A program made the translations under genes and the position numbers. This document shows positions 50,517-62,015 of a stretch of 64,000 nucleotides of DNA, one piece after another. The DNA is from Reticulascus tulasneorum (lineage: Eukaryota; Ascomycota; Sordariomycetes; Glomerellales; Reticulascaceae): contig LSAX01000008.1 of assembly GCA_001557505.1 (NCBI GenBank), positions 1,736,001 to 1,800,000 of the forward strand, read 5' to 3'. The notes beneath the pieces were generated by a model, which saw nothing but the letters and a program-made list of their open reading frames with translations, did not search any database and had not been told where the DNA came from. Position 1 is the stretch's first letter; each line of letters starts with the position of its first letter.

Positions 50517-52747
50517 TCAATGCAACCACAGATACTGAGTAGTAGTGTAGCCTTGCCTTTTCAAACGTGACAGCTCTGCCATGCCAGTCTCCAAAACCCG
50601 AAGCTTTTCCTGGAGGCGAGCTCTCTCGGAAGCTGAGTCGACGCTTTCAGCCGCGATGCGCTGAACATCGCCATCGTCCAGATTGAAGACTATTTCAGGG
50701 TTGAGCAAGTCAGGCAGCTTCTGGATGAGACATCTCTCAATGGCGAGCACGCTGATGTCATCGACCACCTTCTTGAGAGCGACCTAGACTACGTAAGTAC
50801 GTGTTTTCAAGGTTGGTCTCGGACAGCACAATTCTGACCTTATAGTATGCCCCCATCAGATCAGTAGCGGTAGCACAAGAGTAGTTGTCCATGTCCGGCT
50901 CGGTTTGCTTCATAACAGTATCGAAGAAGGATTTCATATCAAGTTCATAATGCCTCTGGCCGGCAGAGATCTTGCCTGTGGGAAGTAAGCTCTTGAATTG
51001 GGTCTCTAATACACGCCTGTGTCTCTCCGTCTGTGCTTTCTGCACGTTTTCCGTCAGGTAGTGGTTATACGTGATTGGGTGTCCGGACAAGTGCGGTGCC
51101 AGTATCTCGGCGACTTTTCTCATCAGATCGTCCTTCAGTCCTAGGATAGACGGATTGATTATCTCTTGAAGCAGTGCCTCCGCAGTTCCATCGTCAGCCA
51201 CGTGTCGAAGGATAGCGATCAAGGTATCGTGGACACTGCCAAGAATGCGTTCCACTAAGTCATGGATAAGGCTGTTCCATGGCTTGCATTGCTGGCTAAA
51301 AAGCTCAGAGACAATAAGGGGATTGAAAGTTCCCGGTAGCTCACGCCCACGGCTCTTTTTCATGAGAACTTTCACTTCCACGAGATACTTCGATCGGGAG
51401 ATGCGTCGCGGGTAAGCTACGGAGTTTTCTTCTTCTTCTTCACTTTCTTCTTCGCTTTCTTCCTCGCTTTGTTCTTCTTCTTCCTCGTCTTCCGTGATCT
51501 CTCTCGCATGTCCCTTCTTTCGCATTACTTCTGCGAACTCTGAGAGAATGTTCTGGACTGTAGCACGGACGGCGCGTTTGATAACAGTCTCTCGCACTAA
51601 TGTCCGAGAAAAAGGCATCTCTGTACTCGCCATCAATAGCCGCCTTGACAAGATGCGAAAACTGTTGACTGGCATGAAAAAGGTATCGACGTTGAAGTGT
51701 GAGAGTTGCTCGTGATGCGCCAAGATTTTCGAGGTTATGCTTCGAGTCCTTGATGCCTGCCTCAACGTCTCCAAGAACACTAGGAAGCTGTAGTAGGATT
51801 TGGTCTTTGAGAACATGGCTAAGCCGTGTTCTCAGTTTCAAGACACCAAGTTGTGAGGTGGTCAAGACAGTCCAAACTCCTTTCGAGAAAAACTCGGTCT
51901 CAACAGCATCTCGCTCAGCGGTAGACGCATTTCGCATTGTATAATCTCTGTTGCGCAATACGTGCCATCCTAGACGAAATACGACATCCTTGTTCTGAGC
52001 AAGCTCCACGTAAAAACGTTCGCTGTCGGATCCTTCATCCAAGGTATCCGGTTTGGTGATGAGGCCCAAGGTGCGCAGTCCCTTCGGATCCAAGGTTCTG
52101 GCGCGTTGTGTGACCTGCTGCAAGGCAAAGTCACTTTTGGCAGAGACCACAGCGAGGATGATACTACGCGGCTTTTGCATGTACGACAGAACGAGTGATT
52201 CAACCAGCTTCGCATCGTCCGCGGATTGGTCTTTGTTTCCAGCCAGAAAAAGTCCTGGAAGATCGACCATCGTCAAGTGTGGCTGGGAAGGTCCCGAGAT
52301 TTCGACTCGAAGAATATCGTTGCTGAAGACTTTACCGCTTGAGGTGAGTCCCATCGCGTCCTTTGCGTCTTCGATGACCTCGCCGATGTCCATGCCGACT
52401 AGAGTGCGGCTGAAGGCGCCGAGCTTCAACTTCTCCTCAACGGAGCGGTCTGCGCCAGGATTGATGCAAATGTTGATGCCCTCTACTGGGTTACGACGCA
52501 GTATGAGCTCCGTGGCAAATCGAGTGCATAAGTTGTCCTTCGTTGGGAATGGCATGCCGGAGATGGCCTCGAGAACGGAGCTCTTTCCAGAAGACTGGTC
52601 GCCACATACGATGATTTGAGGTAGGTCAACATATCTGCCGATCCCTTCAGAGCGCAGCTTGTCGACTATGTCAAGAAGGCCGCAGTGATCATCCGATTGC
52701 AGCGCAGCAGTCGTGGCTGTTGATTTTGTGGGTGCCTCAATCTCCAT
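50517..52747 (-). CDS. Dynamin-superfamily (Mx-like) GTPase with a frameshift
   Basis: Large GTPase with a G domain, helical stalk and C-terminal GED. G1 is [14 protein letters not shown], the switch Thr lies in [12 protein letters not shown]3 is DLPG and G4 is TKPD. The stalk continues past a Glu/Ser-rich insertion (about 51420-51490). The frame breaks near 51577: DISARDCYQ is followed by [18 protein letters not shown] only after a one-base change at an AAA run; no intron fits. The last exon (50517-50783), after a 55-nt intron with a GTCAGA donor, gives [19 protein letters not shown] and the GED. Corrected length is about 724 aa. The lesion is a real mutation (pseudogene) or a homopolymer error. 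Confidence 0.85.
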
Positions 52748-53663
52748 GGTCTCTTGCTGGTGTCAGATGGGAGAATGGTGGTTGAGTGTGTGAAGGCGGG
52801 AATAAGGTGGCAACCTGCCCAAATTTTATAAGAGTGAAATGCCAGGGTTAGAAGTCTGAGTCCTACGAGTATACAACCACCTTTCAATTGATTTTAGGAT
52901 GGAGACAAAGTGATTTCATGTATGGAGGCCAGCAGAGAGATGCATAACTATCTTAGGGCTCTTTGCTGGCGTGCGTCTGCTTGAAAGAAGAAGCTACAGT
53001 TTCTTGGACGTCGTATGGCAGACAACAGATTGTGTGAACTGGCTTGTTGCGCATGGAGCAAAGACCCTTATTCCGGACAGTTCGGACTAGATTCTGGATC
53101 AAACGAATCTGTTGCCATACAACATCTAGCTCCGTAGTGTTGCGAAAGTGTCATCCAATATCTCTGAAGTGGGGTACACCTTGTGTCCCCATGGCGGTAC
53201 TGCTCTTAGCTGCTGCCATTCGGCTCGTTACATTCGAATTGATAAATGGTCAATGAATGGCTTTCATTACAGACCACGGGAATGAAGAGCAAAGATACCA
53301 TGCCGGAAAACTTGCTTGAATGTCTCTCTCGAAAGTTTGCCAGACTGCAGCTGCGGCGTTGAGCCTTATGCACCTCGCTTCAGCTTGTCCCGAATTCACT
53401 CTTTGATAGGTCCAAATGCCTACAGAAGCATTTGTATCACACATAGAGGGCGGGTGGGACGTGGCTCTGCATGGTATCGATGAGAAGTTGATGGAATCTC
53501 CCAGGGTCGTGTTGGCGGTAGGCATCCCGCAGCCTTGATAAAGCAAATATTCCAGCTTGACCCAACACCGCCCAAAACACCTTAATCCGTAGATAGAACA
53601 CTCCTTGATCACTCCAAGCCAAGTCAGCTCTGCAAAGAACTCCTTTCCGATTGTCATAAACTA
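52748..53663. other. Intergenic with unsupported minus ORFs
   Basis: Promoter of the GTPase gene. Two overlapping minus ORFs (53250-53657 and 53437-53733) have no recognisable domain and no agreed splicing. Confidence 0.4.
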
Positions 53664-54128
53664 TTGGAGATAATGGCTGTATGTCGACCCGTATCTTGCA
53701 TGAGGCATACACTAACCGAGAAGGCCACGGCATCTAGCCCAACTTCCCCGAATCAGGTCCGTCTCGCTCCACCGCCCGTGGAGGCGCCAGAGTGCTTCCT
53801 TTGCCATCAGCGCAGCAGCACTTTCACCACTCGCAGCTCGAACCGTAATGGGAATGCTGGACGGCCGTACCACAAATGCGTGCCTTGCAGGAAGTTCTTG
53901 TGCTTCGCCGACGATCGAGGCAACGACCTAGGTAATCCCAACTGTGACTGCGGCGTCTCCAGTAAGACCCAAGTTGCAGGGCTGGGGAGGCTTCATGCTC
54001 GTGGCCTACACTATGTCTGCCGGCTAGGAAAGTGTGACTTCTATCTGCAGTGCAGAGATCAACAAGGACGAGAGATGGTAGCTACCGAAGACGTTGTGGG
54101 CTTGCTTGCCAGGCTCAAGATCATTTGA
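53664..54128 (+). CDS. Small GRF-like zinc-ribbon protein
   Basis: 154-aa open frame. The body carries CFLCHQRSSTFTTRSSNRNGN shortened here, GRPYHKCVPCRKFLCFAD, NPNCDCG and HYVCRLGKCDFYLQC, a spacing of Cys pairs like the GRF-type zinc ribbon found singly in many mould proteins. A second Met (residue 4) could be the start. The ribbon usually binds single-stranded nucleic acid in larger enzymes; in these small proteins the role is unknown. Confidence 0.65.
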   Translation: MEIMAVCRPVSCMRHTLTEKATASSPTSPNQVRLAPPPVEAPECFLCHQRSSTFTTRSSNRNGNAGRPYHKCVPCRKFLCFADDRGNDLGNPNCDCGVSSKTQVAGLGRLHARGLHYVCRLGKCDFYLQCRDQQGREMVATEDVVGLLARLKII

Positions 54129-55425
54129 GGTCGAACTCTGGCGATAGAATCTTCTCAAATTGGCGCAGGCTTTTTCGAAATATGATGGGCCTTGTTTGAG
54201 GTCATGATGTTATTCATTGTTAGTTTTGGCCGGTAGAAACCAGTCGGCTTTGGTGCTTATCAGCTTGGAAAACCGCAATGGAAATGCTCTTTTGGATACA
54301 CTTCTCTGGCTCTTTGTATGCAAGTCCATTATTTGACCACTTGGCTATCTTTCCAAATGTGAGAGTGATACTGATCCTATGGCTACTTATTCCATTTTCT
54401 TCCCGGATAGGGACATTTAACCAAAGAAAATTCCATAGATCACGGCCTTCGTTCTTGTATATGGCAGTCTACTAATCTTGCTGCTTTCATTATCTCCAGT
54501 TGGATGTGGTTTTTTCCATGGCATTGAGGGTGATCTAGTTCCGTATGCAGACGAGGTTTAGCACAGGCAGCTCTGTTCGGTACTACCTACCACCCTTGTG
54601 TACAGCTGTTCCACTTGTCGGCGAATTTTTCTCCCAGGTTTCTTGGGAGACCTGGTTTGGTGTCGCCAGCTCCGGGTTCGAATGTGCCGGATCCTCGGGG
54701 ATGGGTTTTCTTACACCAGCTTGGAATTCGACTCGCACACCACGTGTTGCTTTGTGTCTGACGTCGTCAAATGCATACTCTGAGAACTTTTGTACTAAAT
54801 ATGCGGCTCCTTCTGCCTGGTCTTCGGGCACAACCTTCCCGATCGAGGGATGGTCGCCATCCTAGAGCAAGCTTCGATTGAAGGCGGATCATTCGAAGAT
54901 AGGTTCTCTCGTACCTATAGATCGATGACGACCACGTGCACTGGGCCGACGGTGAGGGGCGGGTCATTGGACGTTGAAAATAAATCTTCGAGGCGGCGCT
55001 GGGTCGGAGCACGTTGTCGAACGGGTGGCGTCGATTGGGGCCGTAACGAGAATAGCCCCGGTTGCCAACCGTTGCCAAGCATTGGACCCTGGACTAACTC
55101 GGCTTGGCTATCAGGAACGGACCACAATCGCCAGGGTCCAATCCGCACCAGGTGATGGAACAATTCGTCCTGGCTTCACTGTGGTGACGGTCCCAAGCCC
55201 TTGGGATTTCGTTGCTCCATTGGCATCCCACTGCGTCACCGAACTCCGCGCACACTATTGGAACCATCTCCATCCTGCTTACTATGGAGTGATGCAGGTC
55301 TAAATTGCGGTGGGCCGGGGGGAGCTGCGAGCTCGGTTGATGTCGCGGCTTATTTAAAGTGATTGGCATGCTACATTGATTTGCGGAAGACGCAGCCTCA
55401 GCTTCTTCACGGCTCACGATTCAAG
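54129..55425. promoter_or_regulatory. Upstream region of alkaline phosphatase with two CACGTG boxes
   Basis: CACGTG occurs at 54741-54746 and 54933-54938, about 685 and 490 bases before the phosphatase ATG. CACGTG is the site bound by Pho4/NUC-1-type bHLH regulators of phosphate-starvation genes. Overlapping ORFs here on both strands look like chance. Confidence 0.45.
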
Positions 55426-57074
55426 ATGCGCACCACCACAATCCTCGCCGCGGCCGCAGGCCTAGCCCAGAACGCCCTGGCATTCCCTGAGGCCAAGAAC
55501 TTCATCTACCTCGTGCCTGATGGCTTCGGTCCTGCTTCCCAGACCATGGCTAGAGACTACGTCTCGCTGATCCAGAATGGCCAGAACCCAGGTGCGCCGG
55601 TCTCTATCCAGCTCGCTGCTGATAAGATGGTTCGTTCAATTCTGGGCTCTGTGTAGTAACATTGGGCTGACTTTGCATATAGGTGATTGGCAATGTTCGC
55701 ACACTAGCCAGCAACAACTTGATCACGGACTCGGCTGCCTCCGCCACTGCCTTCGGATGCGGTGTCAAGTCGTACAACAATGGTGAGCATGATCCCCTTG
55801 CTCGTAACTGATCTGGCCCTAACCAGCTGCCATAGCCATTGCCGTGAACCCCGCCGGAGAGCCAGTCGGCTCTATCCTCGAGGCTGCCAAGCTTGCCGGC
55901 ATGAAGACTGGTCTCGTCGTCACGAGCACCATCAACCACGCCACTCCCGCATGCTACGCAGCTCACGTAGCAGACAGGAACAGCTACGCCAAGATCGCCG
56001 AGCACGAGATCGGATACGGTCATCCCCTCGGCCCCGTAGCTGATATCCTTCTCGGTGGAGGTCGCTGCTACTTCAAGCCCCGATCCGACCCTACCTCGTG
56101 CCGCCCCGATGAGATTGACCTCTTCGGTTTCGCCGAGCAGAACGGCTACCACGTCATGCAGAACCGATCTGCCTTTGACAACCTCAAGGAGGGACTTGGC
56201 GAAATCCGCATTCCTTTCATCGGTCTCTTCAATGATGGTACGTGAATAGCCAAATGGCATTTAGACGGTTCCACTGACATATGTAGACCAAATGATGTAC
56301 GAAATCGACCGCTCCCGTGCCCCGGAGAAGGAGCCCTCGCTCCTGGAAATGGTCAAGACCGCCCTCAACTCCCTTCACCGCGCGACGAGCTGCAAAGACA
56401 AGGGCTACTTCCTGATGATCGAGGCGTCGCGAATCGACCACGCTGGTCATGCTAGCGATCCCGCCTCGCATCTGTTCGACACCATCATGTACAACGAAGT
56501 CATGGGCTACGTCCGCGAATGGATCGACGCACACCCCGATACCATGATGATGTCCGCAGCCGACCACGAATGCGGCGGTCTCACCCTCAACGGATTCAAC
56601 CCGCTCCCAATGCAAAAGGCTACCGCCTCCACTGAGCAGCTCTCGCGAATCTTCAGTGCGTACACCGGCGGCGACAAGAAGGCGTTCCTCAAGAGCGAGA
56701 TCTTGCCTGCCTATGGCCTTGCCGATGCTTCTGACGCCGAGGTCAACACCCTGCTCGCAGCTCGCAGCTTGTCGACTGAGATGGGCAATCTGCTTGCTAG
56801 CCGTTCAGGAGTCCACTTCTCCACTGGCGGGCATACCGCCAGCGATATCGTGCTTTACGGTTACGGTGCCGGCGAGAATGGACGAGCCCTCAAGGCCGAC
56901 ATGGCTGGCAACTGGGATAACACTGAGCTGCCAATCTACATCGAGGGTGTGCTCGGTGTTAGCTTGGCCGAGACGACCCGTCTGCTACGCGTGAACGGCA
57001 CCGACTGGGTTGGAAAGAGAGATCTTACCAAGCGGTCTGACGAGCATATCCACGGCCATGAGCACAGCCACTAG
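55426..57074 (+). CDS. Secreted alkaline phosphatase
   Basis: Zinc/magnesium metalloenzyme releasing phosphate from monoesters. Exons 55426-55629, 55683-55782, 55827-56237 and 56287-57074 give 500 aa. The signal peptide MRTTTILAAAAGLAQNALA has no following membrane helix, unlike vacuolar Pho8, so secretion is likely. Metal and active-site motifs are in order: FIYLVPDGFG, the nucleophile Ser85 in TDSAASATAF, the His pair in STINHATPA, then MIEASRIDHAGH, SAADHECGG and STGGHTASD. The C-terminus HIHGHEHSH is His-rich. Upstream CACGTG boxes suggest phosphate control. Confidence 0.95.
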
Positions 57075-57259
57075 AGGCTGTTAAGGTGTGTTTGTGGCGA
57101 TGAGGGACGAGAGATGAGCACCACGGGATATGGAAAAGTACCGATAATTCTAATCAATCAATTAAGTCCGGCGACCTCAACCGTTTAAAAAGCCGTCTAT
57201 TCGTGAGAAGCCATAATGCTTCAAATCTTGAGTGAATACCCGCGAGCGAATCCTCTGCG

Positions 57260-59062
57260 TTAGTCCGTGGAATCTTTCACAAGCGCCCAGCACTTCCTCA
57301 TCCCAGTCCCCATTGACTCGATTTCAACTTCCTCACTTCCAGCCCATCGGCTTCGGCTTCCAGTCTTCCCAACTTTCGTAGCCGTGATACTCTCCCCATC
57401 GTCCAACGTAAAAAGATGCACGTGCATCACCAGCTTCAGATGCGAGAACAGCCACGGCACGCTCCCGAGCTCACCCACGTGCTTCGCGTTGCCAACCAGC
57501 CCCGTAACGTGAGCAATTGCGCTCCGCTTTCGCGCAGTAGCTGTGCTGTCGTTCGTATCGGGCAAGATGTGGCTGGGGAATTCCCACAGGCCCGCGAGGA
57601 GGCCCTTTTCTGGTCGTCGGTGGAGGAGATATGTCCCGTCAGGCCGGCGGATTGCGCAAACCAAGGTTTCCTCCTGCCGCACGGCTTTCTTGATTGTCTT
57701 GACTGGGAATTTGCGCGCGTGATTGACTATCACCTCCATGACTTTGCCTGATGTCTGCGACGAGGACTTCGTTGAGATGCTGCTGGAGCTGGTAAACGCA
57801 AAGGATGATAGCGTCGCTTGCTTCGCCGACTTGGTTTTGACGACCGTGGACTTTTTCGTCACAACAACCTCCTCCTCTTCCGGATCTGCAAATTCCTCAA
57901 ACGGATTGCAAATCCCGCATGCGTCTTCAATGTCCTCTGTCTTGGCTTTCTCCCTCTTCTTCTCGGCCAGCAAACCCCCCTCGCCATAAGCCCGACAAGT
58001 TTCCTGTACAGGACATGACGCGCAATTCGGCTTTGGCACACATATTGTGCTCCCAAGCTCCATGAGTGCCTGTCCCCACCGTCCAGGCCGGTCACTCTGA
58101 TGCTCATCCTCGCCGTCCTGGGCAACAGCTTGAACAAGCGCCTCCGCAGCAGCCCAGAGCAGATCTATCGTCGCTTTGTCTGTCTTCACGTCCGCAAAGA
58201 TACCGAGCTGCCGTGACAAGACTCGAAGTACGTTCCCATCCACCATCGGTGCTGCGCGACCGAACACGATGGCAGAAATCGCACCAGCTGTGTACCGCCC
58301 CACGCCCGGGACTTTCGCAGCTAATTCGTCCGCGGCTGAAGGTAGTAGCCCCCGAAGTTGAGGATCCTGGACGACGATTTTCGCCGCTTCGTGGATCCGA
58401 GTTGCGCGGCTGTAGTACCCCAAGCCTCGCCAAGCACTTACTACCTCCTCGGCGTTTGCAGCAGCGAGGTCGTGAATAGTAGGCCATTTTGTCATCCATG
58501 AATTCCAGTAGTCGATTACAACTGCAACTCGGGTTTGCTGCAGCATGATTTCGCTGATCCAGACTTCGTAAGCCCTCTTCTCGAGCAGCTGCCGGAGCAC
58601 AGATGGATCCGTGTGCTTCTTTGGATTGATCCAGGTCTTGCGCCATGGCATCGATCGTGCAGTACTAACTCCATCAAACCAGGTGAGGAGAGCTTGCCGC
58701 GCCGTTTTGCCCTGTTGGCCATCTAGTAATAGCGGTCTGTGGTAGGGGGCTGAATGTCGTCTCGCAGGAGGCTCACATGCCTTGTGTACTACTGACCCCA
58801 ACGGGCCAAAGATACGCGCGTGTAATTCTGCGTTTCCATTCTTGCGAGAAGCTCCCGTATTCCTTTTTTTCACCGGCCGGGTAACCACTTCATCGGTGTC
58901 GTCGCTGCTGGACGCGTCCTCATTTATGACTGGTGATGCACGCTTCCTTGGCGCGCTTCGTGAGATCGTTTGGGACTTGGCTTCCACTCCAGTTTCAAAT
59001 TGAGCTTGGGAAGAAATCTTCCTTGCTGCCGCTACTGAGCTCGTACGTGACGAACGCTTCAT
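57260..59062 (-). CDS. MYH1: Adenine DNA glycosylase (MutY/MUTYH)
   Basis: Removes adenine opposite 8-oxoguanine. Single exon, 600 aa. The N-terminal 110 residues are basic and Ser-rich (nuclear localisation likely). The catalytic core has YEVWISEIMLQQT (catalytic Glu), GLGYYSRATRIHEAAK, the helix-hairpin-helix VPGVGRYTAGAISAI and the Asp in PMVDGNVLRVLSR. The iron-sulfur ligands are CVPKPNCASCPVQETC, so the first spacing is C-x5-C rather than the usual C-x6-C. The C-terminal NUDIX-like domain (CAIRRPDGTYLLHRRPEKGLLAGLWEFPS shortened to its start and end) recognises 8-oxoG. Confidence 0.95.
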   Translation of the reverse strand: MKRSSRTSSVAAARKISSQAQFETGVEAKSQTISRSAPRKRASPVINEDASSSDDTDEVVTRPVKKRNTGASRKNGNAELHARIFGPLGSVVHKACEPPARRHSAPYHRPLLLDGQQGKTARQALLTWFDGVSTARSMPWRKTWINPKKHTDPSVLRQLLEKRAYEVWISEIMLQQTRVAVVIDYWNSWMTKWPTIHDLAAANAEEVVSAWRGLGYYSRATRIHEAAKIVVQDPQLRGLLPSAADELAAKVPGVGRYTAGAISAIVFGRAAPMVDGNVLRVLSRQLGIFADVKTDKATIDLLWAAAEALVQAVAQDGEDEHQSDRPGRWGQALMELGSTICVPKPNCASCPVQETCRAYGEGGLLAEKKREKAKTEDIEDACGICNPFEEFADPEEEEVVVTKKSTVVKTKSAKQATLSSFAFTSSSSISTKSSSQTSGKVMEVIVNHARKFPVKTIKKAVRQEETLVCAIRRPDGTYLLHRRPEKGLLAGLWEFPSHILPDTNDSTATARKRSAIAHVTGLVGNAKHVGELGSVPWLFSHLKLVMHVHLFTLDDGESITATKVGKTGSRSRWAGSEEVEIESMGTGMRKCWALVKDSTD

Positions 59063-59288
59063 TATTCAGTGTTATGTGTATTTTACGATTTTCGTGATGA
59101 GAAGAGATATTGGAGAGACGCGTTTCTTGAACTTAAGCACGGGCCATCCATGGCGTTGGAGCTAAGGGGTTTACCCCTGATCATTGACATCACATCTTTC
59201 ATTTGGTCATTACATTCAAATTGCATCTCGAGATGATTGCTTCCAGCATAATTATAAGCGTTCTTCCAGTATTCTCTAAACTACCATA

Positions 59289-61104
59289 CTACGGCACGTA
59301 TATATACGGAGCTGATCCGTCTTTAGTTTTATGTTTTCCATTCGCAACCCGCCGATTGTGTACAACGTATATCGCCTCCTGAATGATTGCAAATATCATG
59401 CCCACGGAGACCATGATAATCATGGTTCGAAGTCCGGTATTATAACTGCGAATGCATTAGCCATTCCATACTTCTTTGAGAGAGAGACTCGAAAGTCTTT
59501 GTTATAACTGGGAGGGTACTTACAATGGCAGGTCTTCGGCCCTGAAATATTGTGTTCCCACCATCAAGCCACTGATAGCAGACATAACCCACATCCTAAT
59601 CGTTCCGCCGTCAGCTTCATTCACATACAAATCTATAGTTTCACTCACGCAATGGCAATGCTCCTCTCTCCAGGTTCCCTGCAGTTCAGCTGCACCCATG
59701 AGTTGTGCACAGGATGATATCCAACGGCAAAGGCATTGACTGTGGTCCACAATCCCCAGCGCGACCATTTCCCCACATGAGGATGAACAGAACGCGTGAT
59801 GATCAGGACCAAGAGATAGCACGCATGAGCAAGTATGACGGACAAGCCGCGCTTGTTGGTCCGATCACTGAAAAACGCGAAGACGAACACGATGACGAGA
59901 GCAAGGGATGCGCCGACTGCTGCGAGGGCGTTTGCTGCAATGCGATCGAAGCCGAGCGCCCTGCCAAAAGATTAGAGCTGCAGACAGCCGAGTAAGATGA
60001 CGAAAGGGAACTAACATGATTATTGAAGGCGTGTATGTGGTGAGCGGAGCCCACGTCGAGAATACGCAAAATGTAGACACGTAATGCGGCCATCGCTTGT
60101 AATGAGTGACTGTCCTCCATACCAGCTTCCAAGGAATCTGCATTCCCTGGGCACCCTGTCTCTTCTCGCTATCATCCAACTCAAGCCTCTTCCGCAGAAC
60201 CTCCTGATCGTCTTTTGAGAACCGAATTATACCAGGGCTAAGTAGCGGTTTGGGGGTATCTGGAGATCCGGGAAGAAAGAAGATGAGCAGGAGAGAAATG
60301 GTCATGGTGAACAGCCCCTCAACTAGCTTTCGTCAGTCAAGGCTACCAGTCTAGACGGCTTAGGAATACACACGCAGGAAAAGCCATTGCCACCCCCTCA
60401 GACCACGACTGCCGTCTAGCTTCAAGATTCCAGACGCTAGAAGCGGGCTCAACGCATTGCCGCCGAACATGCCGAAGAACAAAATCGCCACACGCTTCGC
60501 GAGCTCTCGCTTAGTATACCAGGTTGAGAGCGTGTATATTGCGCCGGGAATGTAACCAGCTTCCGAAAACCCTAACATAAGCCGGGAGATGAGGAAGCCG
60601 GTGCGGTTCTTGAGGAAGACCTGTAGCGTGGCGACCAGACCAAAGATGAGAACCTGCGCAGAGATCCATTTTCGAGGGCCAATCTGCACATGTCAGCTTT
60701 GCTTGAAAGCTGATATACTGGAATCAACGCACCCGCTGAAGGAGCATGTTTGAAGGTATCTCCAGGAGGACGATGCCCATAAACATCAACTGGTTTCCCA
60801 GGTTGATTGTGTTTTGGTCGACTTTGATATCTTTCGCAAAGCCTCCGGTGAGTGCGCTGGCGAGATTCATGCGATCCAACTGGAAGACCAGCAAGCCGAG
60901 CACGAGCAATGGCAGGACTGAAGAGTCAATTCTAGGGCGAAACCGTCAGCTTCTGTGGTTAACGTGAGTCGGTTGGGAACAGACAGACTTTCTCCTTGCC
61001 CTCATCTCTTGTTTGAGCTCCCACTGCGCCTCCACGGCAGACTGATCAGAGTCATTTGTCTCCGGGTCAATGTCCGCGATCTTCTCATCCCTCGGATACT
61101 CCAT
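59289..61104 (-). CDS. MFS transporter, anion:cation symporter (allantoate permease-like) family
   Basis: Seven exons (60989-61104, 60733-60931, 60374-60683, 60016-60322, 59649-59960, 59524-59595, 59289-59445) give 490 aa. About 12 membrane helices are expected; visible ones include VLPLLVLGLLVFQLDRMNLA (TM1), MFMGIVLLEIPSNMLLQR and FTMTISLLLIFFLP. The family signature SRLMLGFSEAGYIPGAIY is present. The cytosolic loop before TM7 is charged (KDDQEVLRKRLELDD). Fungal ACS transporters carry allantoate, nicotinate, pantothenate or sugar acids; the substrate here is unknown. It is divergent from a flavin monooxygenase, suggesting a shared pathway. Confidence 0.93.
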
Positions 61105-62015
61105 CTTTGGTTCAGAGCAAGCTAGTTAACGAAGCAGAGCTTGACAATGAAACGAGTCAATTTTGTGTATTTCGATGTAATCATGCAAAACAGGGGCACA
61201 CTGCCTTCTTCAACCGGTCTCGCGTCTATCTAAACGTGAACCGTTCGTCCCAATACCGCAGATTTTTAAATCCCGGAGTGGAACCCGAACTTCGGCTTGG
61301 CTTTACCACCCGGAAGGCTCCATTCAGAAATCCCAAGAGGCTGGGCGCTAATTGTGAAATAATCCTAGCGTATGGCACGATCTAGTCCCTGTCCATATGA
61401 CGACTGTAAGTGGGTTTGGTTGTCTTTCCAACTGCGGGTCAAGAAAAACAACTGTCTACTTTGCTGATCAATCAGATCACCGAAACACCGCGGAAGGAAA
61501 ATCCCAATAAATATTATTAATACCTCAAGAGTCTTGATATTTATCATATTTCTTTCTGTATTTTTCGGAAGGGGCGTGGTCCCGATATATCTCCATTCTC
61601 GCCGAGACGGCGATTGAGAAAACGCCCCGATGGGTTACCCTCGCTCCCCACTGGCGGGGCCGTCAATCATTGTGCATCGGTAATTGATGGATCGCGATAA
61701 CGACATCCGCGCTAATATGACCTTCGCACTATCGCGCATATGACCCCTGAAGATTCAGCAATGATTCGACAGTAAAACGTGGGGTAGCTCAAGAAAGAGA
61801 CCACTTTCAAATCCCTAGATACTAGACGCCCCGAAGGTGATTGGTTTCCAAATACCTGGACGAACGGTTTCCTGAAGAGCCTCTCTGCGCGGGATTTGGC
61901 GCACGGGATTTGACTTTCCTTAATTCCCTGGGCAACTGGCTGGCGGTATATACCCCTGGGTCAATTCGTCTGATTTTGATCGCGTTCATCGTTCGTGCGC
62001 TTACATACGTGCATC
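61105..62015. promoter_or_regulatory. Divergent promoter of transporter and FMO genes, with palindromic site
   Basis: Between the two starts lies TCGCCG-AGA-CGGCGA at 61599-61613, containing CCG-N3-CGG, the everted-triplet type of site bound by many Zn2Cys6 regulators. A single shared site could co-regulate both genes. The short ORF at 61841-62077 ends inside the FMO first exon and is probably leader sequence. Confidence 0.45.
61599..61613. promoter_or_regulatory. 15-bp palindrome with CCG-N3-CGG
   Basis: Perfect 6-bp arms around an AGA spacer, lying about 500 bp from the transporter start and 400 bp from the FMO start. Confidence 0.4.

Noticed and set aside
53250..53733. Minus ORFs upstream of the GRF-like gene
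   Set aside because: Two frames overlap without splice logic or recognised family; possibly a relic, but not supportable.
54660..54700. tRNA T-arm-like GGGTTCGAATG
   Set aside because: The five-base stem does not close and no acceptor or anticodon arm can be drawn.
54545..55303. Cluster of overlapping ORFs on both strands before the phosphatase
   Set aside because: Compositionally random, frames conflict, no domain; treated as promoter region.
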